This document shows positions 1 to 8,054 of a stretch of 64,000 nt of DNA, one piece after another. The stretch's first letter is position 1, and each line of letters opens with the position of its first letter. Both the position numbers and the translations under genes were made by a program. The notes below the pieces were generated by a model, which was given only the letters and a program-made list of their open reading frames with translations, did no database searches and was not told the origin of the DNA. Origin of the DNA: Terriglobus roseus (GTDB lineage: Bacteria; Acidobacteriota; Terriglobia; Terriglobales; Acidobacteriaceae). The stretch covers positions 558,001 through 622,000 of the forward strand of contig NZ_LT629690.1 in assembly GCF_900102185.1 (NCBI RefSeq), read 5' to 3'.

Positions 1-1660
1 ACTCGTATAACGGAGGTCGCGATTGCGAAGTCAACAGCCTGCGATAGTCAAAGCCAAAGTGCAGCGTGTGCCGACCGACCGAAGCCGTCAGTGTATCCAC
101 TACGTTGATCTGTCGCTGCCGCGTAGCGCCCGGAGCGACATAGGTCAGAGCATGCAGGTCGTAAAAAATATTGAAGATGAATGAGTCCTGGGTTGGGTTC
201 GCATAGCCAGGTAGGCCGCCGAGACTCAAGGGAGTTGCTCCACCAAAATTGGTTAGCGTTGCTGCGCTGTCTGCATCATTGCCCGTCAGGTTGAAACGTA
301 ATTCATTCACGAAGCGCGGCGTGATTACATTTGTTGCACCCAGCGTGATGAGTCTTGTCTTTCCTTTCGAAGCATTCAGCACGGCGAAATTGCCGGAGTT
401 GCGCGTGCTAATGCTCGAAGTCGTATACGCTGCCCGTCCAAAAATGCGGAAGCGATCGCTGAAGCTGTGATCCAGACGCAACGAGCTGGAATCGAGGTTG
501 CTTGGGCTTGAGTACGCAGCTGTGTACGTCGCCAATCCATTGCCTCGGTCTGTTCCAGCATCTGGCACAGGATATGCATTCAATACGGAGCGCAGCGTGG
601 CATTCACTGTTGTGTCTCCGCGCAACGATGCGCTCGGTACACCATTCAGAGTTGCTGCTACAGGCGTACGCAACCGCAAGCCTTCATACGAGAAGAAGAA
701 GAATGACTTGGAGCGTCCGTCATAAAGATGCGGCAACCAGATGGGACCACCTACTGTGCCGCCGAAGTCGTTCTGCCTTTCCGCAAGACGTCCGACTTTG
801 TTGCGGTTGTTGAAGGTGTTGTTAGCATCCAGCACTTCATTGCGGAGGTAGTCATAGGCCGTTCCATGGATAAGGTCCGTTCCGGCGCGCGACACAATGT
901 CGAACTGGCCTCCCGGCGTACGCCCGTACTGTGCTGAGTACGAAGAGGTGGTTGCGCGAAATTCTTGAAGTGCATCAATTGACAGCAGGCTCTGTGTGGT
1001 GCCCAGCACTGTCTCGTTCGGCGTCTGTCCACCAAAGCCGGCTCCGTAGCCTATGGTGCCCGGCGACGCCCCCGTGTTCGCAGCCACGCCGTCTACCGTG
1101 AAGTAATTGCCTTCGGTGCGCTGACCGTTCACCGTCAGTTCGCCGCTTACGCCTGGCCCCGAGGAAGGTACGAGTGCAACGCCCGGCACAGCAGTTAGCA
1201 ACGATTGAAAGCTGCGTCCGTTCAGTGGGATATTGTTTACGAAATTGCTGTCGATTACCGTGCTTACGGTGGCGTCGGTGGTGTTCATCACCACATTGCC
1301 GCCGTTTACCGTAACGATCTGGCTGTCTCCCCCAGCCTGCAGAGTCACATCAAGCGAGACTTTGCCCGCCACGTCCAGCTTTACGCTGTCGATCTGCTGA
1401 GGAGCAAAACCGGAGGCACTCACCTTTACCGTGTATCGGCCCGGTTCGAGCGAGGGAACCACATACAAACCGGCTCCGTTTGTCTCACCCTGCCAGCGCA
1501 GGTGGGTGTCCACATTTTCAACGCTCACAGTTGCATTTGGAATGACTGCATGAGCGGCATCACGAACCAAACCGGAAAGCTGCGCACTTTGTGCAAAGGC
1601 AGCACTGGAAGACAGAACAACACAGGAAAGGGCAAGTGCCCTTTCAACAGAAAATCGCAT
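1..1660 (-). CDS. TonB-dependent receptor, Oar-like, partial (C-terminus beyond window)
   Basis: Outer-membrane receptor expected to import a bulky substrate using TonB energy; the substrate is not readable. The frame is open from a start at 1660 to the left edge, so the barrel C-terminus is missing. Reading the minus strand gives a signal peptide (MRFSVERALALSCVV, ending near AFAQS), then a carboxypeptidase-regulatory-like fold (residues about 27-110, with GLYVVPSLEPGRYTV), then a plug domain (NNIPLNGRSFQSLL, VNGQRTEGNYFTVDGV) and barrel strands. An AAGAGG ribosome-binding site lies seven bases before the ATG. This is the large acidobacterial receptor family, and a complete second member lies at 8055-11423. 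Family assignment is firm; specificity is unknown. Confidence 0.9.
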   Translation of the reverse strand, partial: MRFSVERALALSCVVLSSSAAFAQSAQLSGLVRDAAHAVIPNATVSVENVDTHLRWQGETNGAGLYVVPSLEPGRYTVKVSASGFAPQQIDSVKLDVAGKVSLDVTLQAGGDSQIVTVNGGNVVMNTTDATVSTVIDSNFVNNIPLNGRSFQSLLTAVPGVALVPSSGPGVSGELTVNGQRTEGNYFTVDGVAANTGASPGTIGYGAGFGGQTPNETVLGTTQSLLSIDALQEFRATTSSYSAQYGRTPGGQFDIVSRAGTDLIHGTAYDYLRNEVLDANNTFNNRNKVGRLAERQNDFGGTVGGPIWLPHLYDGRSKSFFFFSYEGLRLRTPVAATLNGVPSASLRGDTTVNATLRSVLNAYPVPDAGTDRGNGLATYTAAYSSPSNLDSSSLRLDHSFSDRFRIFGRAAYTTSSISTRNSGNFAVLNASKGKTRLITLGATNVITPRFVNELRFNLTGNDADSAATLTNFGGATPLSLGGLPGYANPTQDSFIFNIFYDLHALTYVAPGATRQRQINVVDTLTASVGRHTLHFGFDYRRLLTSQSRPPLYE

Positions 1661-2121
1661 CGCGTAGCCTCTTCTTGGGCAGCCCAAAGACGCGCGATTC
1701 ATTTCTAATGAAGAAACGGTATCTCGCCTTTTCGGGTGCCGTATATGGGCCTTCGCGGTGCTTCGCCAAAAGACTGCCGCGGAGGCCTCATGTTTCTTTA
1801 GTAGAGAATATACGACAATTGTGGTCCGAGTTGAGTCCTGACCAATAATGGCATTCAGATTTCAAGCCGGTTAAAATTTGGTAATCGGTTAATATTTTTT
1901 GCCGTCTAACCGGACATCTGTCGCAGTAAGCGCCTTGCGTGCGATGCGATCGATGATTCAGGGTATTCCGATTCCAAATCCCGGCCCGTCCTAGCCTGCA
2001 TGGTTATGAAGTGCAGGTGATGAACGGGGCGAATTTTTTTGCGTGTTGATATCGCATGCGATATCAGGTGCTTTGCAATCGATTGTTCAGATTGCTTAGA
2101 CAAGTATTGAGGCTTTAAGAA
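1661..2121. other. Intergenic stretch, nothing recognised
   Basis: This stretch lies upstream of the minus-strand receptor and must hold its promoter. I see no RNA gene, repeat or convincing reading frame. A 65-codon minus-strand frame at 1906-2103 has no ribosome-binding site and a composition unlike a protein. Confidence 0.5.
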
Positions 2122-2319
2122 ATGCAGTACGCCGCTGGCGATTATTTGTTTTTTGCACTTTTTCTTCTTCTCGTCTGGTTTGCAGTTTCCTTCACGTCAG
2201 AGCGTGGGCTTGTTTATCGCTGGAGGAAGGTCTTTCATGACCTAAAACGCGACTACAGAGGTTCCAAGAGCAAGTTGGTATGGCTGTCTCTTTCCGTCGC
2301 ACTGCGAGGAACTCACTAA
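2122..2319 (+). CDS. Possible small membrane protein
   Basis: A 65-codon frame encodes one clear hydrophobic helix (residues about 8-26, DYLFFALFLLLVWFAVSF) followed by a basic tail rich in Arg and Lys, a pattern typical of small single-pass proteins with the tail inside the cell. A GAGG motif lies nine bases before the ATG. It stands alone between a minus-strand receptor and a minus-strand cluster of exported proteins. No family is recognised. It could be chance, since it is short and isolated. Confidence 0.35.
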   Translation: MQYAAGDYLFFALFLLLVWFAVSFTSERGLVYRWRKVFHDLKRDYRGSKSKLVWLSLSVALRGTH

Positions 2320-2346
2320 ACGGGGAAACATCACCGTCAGTGTTGG

Positions 2347-2862
2347 TTATTTGGGATTAGATATAGGGTCGGCTTGATGATTGAGAGAGGCCAACGCCTG
2401 GTGCAATGCAGCTTGCGGCCATTGGTTTAAGCGTTCCCGGATTGTCGGGGGTATTGGGACCGAGCTATTGTGTTCTGCCCATGCCCTAACCACCCCGCCT
2501 CTGTTCAGTATGAGCACTTCGATGACGTCGTCGTTGAGATCGAGAAGTAACACGCCCTCTTCTTCTCCTCCTAAATGTGCTCGGTTACCTCCCGAACTCA
2601 TGACCCCGTTGCTCGTTTTTAGCGGGTCTGCTGGGTCCATGTTCATCTGGAGTGTTTGGAACTGTTCGCTTCCCAAGAGTGCAATTAGCCTGTTGCGCAA
2701 TGGCTGTGTCTTCCAGATGTCCCATGGCCCTAACCCGGCCTTTGTACTGAGATAATCCAATGTCTTCGCCTTTGAAGGCTTATGCCGGAGCTGTGCGTTA
2801 CTCTCGATTGAGAGCAATGGGAGCAGAAGTAGCGGCAGCACTATTGTCCTGCGTGCGATCAA
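2347..2862 (-). CDS. Exported protein of unknown function
   Basis: A 171-residue protein with a signal peptide (MIARRTIVLPLLLLPLLS, cleavage likely after SNA) and no recognised domain. The mature part contains an acidic stretch (GGEEEGVLLLDLNDDVIEVL) and a proline-rich C-terminal half. The start is TTG, supported by GGAG seven bases upstream. The TTG overlaps the TGA stop of the gene before it, so the two are translationally coupled and probably act together at the cell envelope. Function not known. Confidence 0.7.
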   Translation of the reverse strand: MIARRTIVLPLLLLPLLSIESNAQLRHKPSKAKTLDYLSTKAGLGPWDIWKTQPLRNRLIALLGSEQFQTLQMNMDPADPLKTSNGVMSSGGNRAHLGGEEEGVLLLDLNDDVIEVLILNRGGVVRAWAEHNSSVPIPPTIRERLNQWPQAALHQALASLNHQADPISNPK

Positions 2863-3839
2863 AAGGCGACTCCTTTCTTCTCCGCATCTTTCATCTTGTT
2901 GTCGTCCACTTTCTTCTGCGCAGCCAGATACTGACCATGAGTCGTTTCGACTGCGCTCCGATAGAGGGCGCCGTTCGTGGCGACCACGAGCAGATCATCC
3001 AGCAGATACGTGGTTTGACCCGGTATGAGAGAGCCCTGGAAATACACGCCTACCGTCGCATAGGAACTGCAACGCAGAGCGCCGATGGAAAGTTTCCGCT
3101 CGTCATAGCCTTTCGTTACGGTGTCGGATGAGCTTTGCCATTGTTCTGCAAGAAACGGGCTCGTGCAGGTCTCAACGATGCGTTGCAGATCGGGTCCTGT
3201 TACCGGGTGCCCCTGTGTATCCATGACCCAAAAGAAACTGGCCCCAGAAGGGAAGGCGTGAGGAACGTAGTTTTCTTTGCCATACTTCGTACGCATGCCT
3301 TCGATCGCACTTGTATACGTTGGTTGTTGTCCTTTTGGATAGTGCACCCTGTGTCCTACGGCCATTACAAAGCTGTCGTTCGGCTGCGTGGTAAAGGCGA
3401 CCTCGTATTGTTCGAAGATCTGACCGGAGACTACTGGTGTCTTTGCATGAATTCCTGAGGTAAGTGTCTGGCCGGGTATTAGCTGATGAACATAGGTTTC
3501 GGGAGTTATCTGCAGCGCGCCGTTGTGGGCTCTGACGATGGACGGGACGTCTTTGGCACTCATGCCCAGCTTGATTTCGGTGACCTCAATGAAACCGGCA
3601 GAAGCAGCAAGGGAAGCGGTAAGTTGTGGTGTGCCTGTCTCTGCTGTCTCATGAAAGCCTTGGTTCGCAGCGTCGGTAGTGTGTTGCTGCGCGGTGGCTG
3701 GCTGACCACTGCTCTTGGTTGCTTGCGATGTTTGCTTCGCAGCTTGCTTGAGCTTCTCCCATGCGCTTTGAGCCGGTGTAATTGAAGGGATAAGCAGAAG
3801 GGTAGTAAACACTAGAACGTTCTGGGATAGTTGCCGCAT
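2859..3839 (-). CDS. Exported protein of unknown function
   Basis: A 326-residue protein. The chosen ATG has a good ribosome-binding site (AGAGGAAA) and opens directly into a signal peptide (MRQLSQNVLVFTTLLLIPS, ending TPAQS); the longer frame to 3896 adds residues that do not fit. The mature N-terminus is rich in Gln, Ala, Thr and Ser (about residues 24-70, likely disordered). A folded region beginning EVTEIKLGMSAKDVPSIV follows. No family is recognised. It is coupled to the downstream exported protein by overlapping stop and start. The small membrane protein at 3893-4198 lies 53 bases upstream on the same strand, suggesting one transcription unit. Confidence 0.75.
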   Translation of the reverse strand: MRQLSQNVLVFTTLLLIPSITPAQSAWEKLKQAAKQTSQATKSSGQPATAQQHTTDAANQGFHETAETGTPQLTASLAASAGFIEVTEIKLGMSAKDVPSIVRAHNGALQITPETYVHQLIPGQTLTSGIHAKTPVVSGQIFEQYEVAFTTQPNDSFVMAVGHRVHYPKGQQPTYTSAIEGMRTKYGKENYVPHAFPSGASFFWVMDTQGHPVTGPDLQRIVETCTSPFLAEQWQSSSDTVTKGYDERKLSIGALRCSSYATVGVYFQGSLIPGQTTYLLDDLLVVATNGALYRSAVETTHGQYLAAQKKVDDNKMKDAEKKGVAF

Positions 3840-3892
3840 CAATTTCCTCTCTATGTTTGTGAAGGTTTGGAATACGAAACTGGTATTTAAGC

Positions 3893-4198
3893 TCATTCAG
3901 GAAGTGAGTCAAGCGAACGGAGATATTCGGTGAACGCTTCGTCACTGACCTGTAGGTTGTGTTTGTAGGCTTTGCGGACGCTGTAACCAACAAACAGCAT
4001 TGGGATACCCACAATCGCACCAACGAGTGAAGCTGTGAGGATGGTTCCCGCTATGAGCGGAACAATGCCGAGAAGCTTCAGCCGCTTTGTTTCTTGCAAC
4101 AATTCTTCTTTCTTGGCGAATAAAACGTCGCGGTCGCTCGAGCCGGTGGCTCGCAGAGTGCCAATGACTTGTTGGTGGCTGAGTTTGGTAAGGATCAT
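3893..4198 (-). CDS. Small membrane protein of unknown function
   Basis: A 101-residue protein with a charged N-terminal coil (about residues 10-40, RDVLFAKKEELLQETKRLK) and then a hydrophobic hairpin (about 41-75, GIVPLIAGTILTASLVGAIVG) that could form two membrane helices. The ATG at 4198 is preferred over the upstream alternative at 4237 because GGAGAAAAG lies at the correct distance before it. It sits second in a minus-strand row of envelope proteins (4632 to 2347). No family recognised. Confidence 0.65.
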   Translation of the reverse strand: MILTKLSHQQVIGTLRATGSSDRDVLFAKKEELLQETKRLKLLGIVPLIAGTILTASLVGAIVGIPMLFVGYSVRKAYKHNLQVSDEAFTEYLRSLDSLPE

Positions 4199-4266
4199 CT
4201 TCTTTTCTCCTGGGTAAATGACATAAAGACCGAACACGATTGCAGATATGGCGCGATGCAGCCTGA

Positions 4267-4632
4267 CTAAGGGGAGGAGCTTTCGACTCGAACGAGGTTT
4301 TCCCCCATTCCGTATAAAGAGCCGTCTGGCATTCGTCGCAGGGCCACGTTTGTGAAGGGCATCTGCAGGACGATCGTGTCGTTGTCCTCAGTTCTGTACG
4401 CAAAAGCTTGAGTTGATCCGCCCTCTGTGATGTAGGCCATGTTCGACCGGAATTCGATGACACGGTTGGAGAGCGTTCCACGGTAGCTCTCGTTGAGCTT
4501 GGCGTGGCAGGCCAACAGCAGTGAAGATGCAAGAGCGGTGATAAAGCCACGCAAGAAGCGCTGCACCGAAGGACGGGCAGCAGAAGATAACCAAATGCGT
4601 TGCCTGCTCGAAAGGGAAGCGGATAAGATCAC
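4267..4632 (-). CDS. Putative lipoprotein of unknown function
   Basis: A 121-residue product starting at GTG with GGAGG five bases upstream. A hydrophobic stretch ends in a lipobox (SLLLAC, Cys about 42), so the mature protein would be anchored by lipid to an envelope membrane. The n-region before the hydrophobic core is unusually long (about 30 residues), so a later start is possible. The rest is a short beta-rich domain without recognised family. Its start lies about 40 bases from the divergent ECF sigma gene, so the two share a control region. Confidence 0.65.
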   Translation of the reverse strand: MILSASLSSRQRIWLSSAARPSVQRFLRGFITALASSLLLACHAKLNESYRGTLSNRVIEFRSNMAYITEGGSTQAFAYRTEDNDTIVLQMPFTNVALRRMPDGSLYGMGENLVRVESSSP

Positions 4633-4674
4633 GGCATCCTCCTGTTTCAGACGTACTGCTGCCTCACCGATCCA

Positions 4675-5334
4675 ATGCGCAAAGGGGCTTTCAAAACCGT
4701 CATGAGCCTTGATAATTTTTCAAATGATTTCTCGGCCGAATTCGAGGGCACTCTGATCCCGAGCCTTTCCTCGGCTACAGCTCGTGAGCTGGACGAGGTG
4801 TTCAGCCTTGCGTACGAGGAACTGCGCAGGTTAGCGCGGACGCTACACAGAAACGAAGCGCACGTGAGCCTTACGCCGACGGCTATCGTGAATGAAGCTT
4901 GGATCAAGCTGTCGCGAACACCTTCGGTTGCCTCTGTCTCGCCTCTACATTTCAAGCGCATTGCAGCTCGCGCGATGCGACAGGTGTTGGTGGATGCTGC
5001 GCGGCGAAGGAACGCACATCTCAGAGGAAGTGAAATTCAGAAGGTCACTTTCGATGAAGCGTTGTATTCGAAACAACTGGGCGCGCTCGACACCGATCGC
5101 GAAGTTTTGGCTCTTGATGCTGCGTTGGAAGAGCTGTCTCGCTTAGAGCCTCGACAGGCTGCTTTGGTTGAAGCCAGATTTTTTGGAGGCTTGGAGATTG
5201 CTGAGATCACCTCCCTGCTCGGCATTTCAGAGGCAACAGCGTTACGTGATTGGCGGGCAGCGAAGGCGTGGCTGGCGGTGGAAGTGCGCCGGGCTTTAGC
5301 GGGAGATGCAGTTCTATCTGAAAGGCAACGGTAG
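4675..5334 (+). CDS. ECF-family RNA polymerase sigma factor (TIGR02999-like)
   Basis: Directs RNA polymerase to a set of promoters. Region 2 is seen in FSLAYEELRRLARTLHRNEAHVSL, followed by TPTAIVNEAWIKLSR and HFKRIAARAMRQVLVDAARRR, the signature of the ECF group common in Acidobacteria and Planctomycetes. Region 4 is the C-terminal helix-turn-helix (IAEITSLLGISEATALRDWRAAKAWL). A second ATG at 4702 is possible, preceded by AAAGGGG. The gene is followed after eight bases by a kinase-TPR gene, the standard partner of this sigma group, so signalling by phosphorylation rather than an anti-sigma factor is likely. Targets unknown. Confidence 0.9.
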   Translation: MRKGAFKTVMSLDNFSNDFSAEFEGTLIPSLSSATARELDEVFSLAYEELRRLARTLHRNEAHVSLTPTAIVNEAWIKLSRTPSVASVSPLHFKRIAARAMRQVLVDAARRRNAHLRGSEIQKVTFDEALYSKQLGALDTDREVLALDAALEELSRLEPRQAALVEARFFGGLEIAEITSLLGISEATALRDWRAAKAWLAVEVRRALAGDAVLSERQR

Positions 5335-5342
5335 AACTTTTG

Positions 5343-7949
5343 ATGGAACAATCAGCCTGGATTCGCGCGCAAGAAATTTTTCATTTAGTTGCTGACCTTC
5401 CTCTGGACCGACAGTCTGTGACGCTCAAGCAGCATTGTGGAGACGACGATGTCCTATTGACGCAAGTTCAAGCGATGCTGGTGGAGGATCGCAACCAAGA
5501 GGAATCGCTGGAGCATGATCTTGTCGCCTTTGCTCAGTCATTTGTTGAGGGTGAACGTGAGCGGTCCCCTTTTCAGCAAATGGAACAGATTGGTCCGTAT
5601 CGCTTGGTTCGATTGTTGGGTGAAGGCGGTATGGGATTTGTCTATCTCGCTGAGCGCGTGGATATCGGTGGTCTGGTCGCAATTAAATTTTTGCGTGATG
5701 CGTGGGTCTCGCCTGAAAGGCGTCGACGGTTTGCGCGCGAGCAGAAAACTCTTGCTCAATTGAAACACCCTGCCATCGCACAGATTTACGACGCGAATGC
5801 TCTGCAGGACGGTACGCCGTGGTTTGTGATGGAGTATGTTGACGGCATTCCTTTGACGAAGTATTGGGAGGATCGCAAGGGCACTGTTCAGGAGTGTTTG
5901 GAGCTATTTCGTACGGTGTGTGAGGTGGTGCTCTATGCACATCGGCGAGCGATCATCCATCGCGACATCAAGCCCTCGAACGTACTGGTAACTAGTGGTG
6001 GTACTGTCAAACTCCTGGATTTTGGAATAGCTAAGCAGCTTGCTGAAGATCCGCTCTCAGCTGAAGTCACCCTGACTGTGCTGCATCCTATGACGCCACA
6101 ATATGCAGCACCGGAACAGCAAACCGGCGCGGAGGTTGGCGTGTTTACAGATGTCTACGCGCTCGGTCTTTTGCTCTACGAGATGCTGGCTGGAGAACTG
6201 CCCTTTGATAAAGATGACTTCGCCCGAGAGAGCCCGCGACGACTTCCTATTGAGCAAACGACTAAGAGGTTATCCGGACTGCTCAATCGTGGCGAGTGGG
6301 CAGATCTTAATGTTCTCTGTCTTACAGCAATCCGGTTTGAGCCGGAGTTTCGCTACGCTTCTGCGGAGGCAATGATCCGTGATGTGGATGCCTTCCTGCA
6401 GAAACGCCCGTTGGCTGCGCGCGCGGTAAACTCAATATATCGGATACGCAAATTTGCCGCACGCAGACGAGTGGAGATTGTTTATGCGGCGATAGCAATA
6501 TTGGTTTTCATTGCTCTCAGCAGCTATTTTGCAATTCATCTGCGTCAGGCGCGGGATGCTGCAATCGCAGAAGCAGCACGCACAGAGCGTATCCAACAGT
6601 TCACGTCGAATCTGTTTCGTGGTAACGAGTCCAGTGTTGGTCCAGCAGAAGACTTGCGCGTGAAGCCTCTTCTTGACCGTGGTCGTGAAGAGGCGAGCAG
6701 CCTAAACAGTGATCCCGATATGCAGGCAGATATGAAGGAAACCCTGGGAGAGATCTACAGAAAGCTTGGTGATCAGGGACATGCCGAGGAGTTACTTACA
6801 GCATCCTTGGCCTGGCGCGAATCACGGGCGAAAGATCTACCAAGGAAGTATGTCCAGAATCTTATAGAGCTTGCTGGGTTGCGGACGGACGAAGCAAAGC
6901 TTGACGATGCAGAGCGCCTCGCAAGGAAGGCAGTCGATGTGAGCCGCAGCATTCCGGTGCGTCCAGAGGATAAGGCAAGGCCAATCGCTGCAAATGCGCT
7001 GATGGTTTTGGGAACTGTTCTTGAAGCAAAGGGGAGTTACCCAGAAGCTGCGAAAGCGCTGACCGATGCTTTGCGATTGCGACAACAGAGCACAGCTGCT
7101 GATGCCGATACCGCGCTTAATATGCGGGAATTGGCGAATGTTCATTTCTATCAAGGGCACTACACAGAAGCGGACGCGTTGAATCAACAGGTGCTTGAGA
7201 TGCACCGCGCATTTTATGGAATGAAGCATCCGGAAGTCGCAGAAGACCTGAATAACCTGGGCGCAGTGCAACTTGAACTAGGCAATCTGAAGCAAGCCGA
7301 AGCGAATTACCAACAGTGTGTTGCGATCGCGGAGGCATGGTACGGATTGGAGAATCCGAAGGTCGCGGAAGATCTCACCTCGCTGGCAAGAGTCTTGATA
7401 CGAGAGAAGCGCTATCAAGATGCAAAGCTACCATTGAATCGTGCGCTCATGATTCAAGAGCGCACTCATGGACATGATCATCCTGCGGTTGCGTCGGCGT
7501 TGAATGAGCTCGCTACGATGGAGCTTCAGGAAGAAACCTACGTTGCGGCGGAACGCCATTTTAGTGAGGCGCTTGGCATATGGCGGGTCATCTACGGAGA
7601 AAGCCATCAGTTCATTGGCGTGGGATTGTCCAACTTAGGCAGCGTTTACATGTCTGAGAAGGACTATCCAAAAGCTGAAGCCATGTACCGGCAAGCGCTG
7701 CAGGTTTTCATTAAGACAGTTCACGAAGGTCATCTCAACACTGGCATTGCCCATCTGAAGCTTGGCCGTGCAATGCTTCGCCAGAAACGTTATGCAGACG
7801 CTGAAGCAGAAAGCTTGCAAGGTTATGCGACCTTGAACGCTCTCGTTTTGCCATCCAACGGATTTCTGAAAGCTGCGAAGACTGATTTGGTTGAGATCTA
7901 CATGGGGTTGAATCGTAGGGAAGATGCGAATCGCTTTCGTAGCAATTAG
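5343..7949 (+). CDS. Serine/threonine protein kinase with TPR repeats
   Basis: An 868-residue transmembrane kinase. The kinase domain spans about residues 85-360, with a glycine loop (GEGGMG, 93-98), catalytic Lys115 (VAIKFL), HRD at 206-208 (HRDIKPSN) and DFG at 226-228, so it should be active. One membrane helix follows (about 380-402, IVYAAIAILVFIALSSYF). The rest is helical and includes a run of TPR repeats (about 560-850) with recurring HPxVAxxLNNLG and A-x-PLYxRAL type segments. It probably senses or docks partners through the TPRs and acts with the adjoining ECF sigma factor. The ATG at 5343 is preferred over a TTG one codon earlier. Confidence 0.93.
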   Translation: MEQSAWIRAQEIFHLVADLPLDRQSVTLKQHCGDDDVLLTQVQAMLVEDRNQEESLEHDLVAFAQSFVEGERERSPFQQMEQIGPYRLVRLLGEGGMGFVYLAERVDIGGLVAIKFLRDAWVSPERRRRFAREQKTLAQLKHPAIAQIYDANALQDGTPWFVMEYVDGIPLTKYWEDRKGTVQECLELFRTVCEVVLYAHRRAIIHRDIKPSNVLVTSGGTVKLLDFGIAKQLAEDPLSAEVTLTVLHPMTPQYAAPEQQTGAEVGVFTDVYALGLLLYEMLAGELPFDKDDFARESPRRLPIEQTTKRLSGLLNRGEWADLNVLCLTAIRFEPEFRYASAEAMIRDVDAFLQKRPLAARAVNSIYRIRKFAARRRVEIVYAAIAILVFIALSSYFAIHLRQARDAAIAEAARTERIQQFTSNLFRGNESSVGPAEDLRVKPLLDRGREEASSLNSDPDMQADMKETLGEIYRKLGDQGHAEELLTASLAWRESRAKDLPRKYVQNLIELAGLRTDEAKLDDAERLARKAVDVSRSIPVRPEDKARPIAANALMVLGTVLEAKGSYPEAAKALTDALRLRQQSTAADADTALNMRELANVHFYQGHYTEADALNQQVLEMHRAFYGMKHPEVAEDLNNLGAVQLELGNLKQAEANYQQCVAIAEAWYGLENPKVAEDLTSLARVLIREKRYQDAKLPLNRALMIQERTHGHDHPAVASALNELATMELQEETYVAAERHFSEALGIWRVIYGESHQFIGVGLSNLGSVYMSEKDYPKAEAMYRQALQVFIKTVHEGHLNTGIAHLKLGRAMLRQKRYADAEAESLQGYATLNALVLPSNGFLKAAKTDLVEIYMGLNRREDANRFRSN

Positions 7950-8007
7950 ACGACGGACTTGTAACGGAGAATACTGCGGGGTCTTTCGATAGGGCCTAGA
8001 CAATAAA

Positions 8008-8031
8008 ACGGCCATCCCTAAGGATGGCCGT
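8008..8031 (-). terminator. Intrinsic terminator of the TonB receptor gene
   Basis: Perfect ten-base arms (ACGGCCATCC / GGATGGCCGT) with a four-base loop. Read on the minus strand the hairpin is followed by TTTTATTG, as expected just after the receptor stop at 8055. Confidence 0.8.
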
Positions 8032-8054
8032 CGAGGTAGTTGAGAACTATTTGC

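Noticed and set aside
1906-2103. 65-codon minus-strand frame
   Set aside because: No ribosome-binding site, no motif and no link to neighbours.
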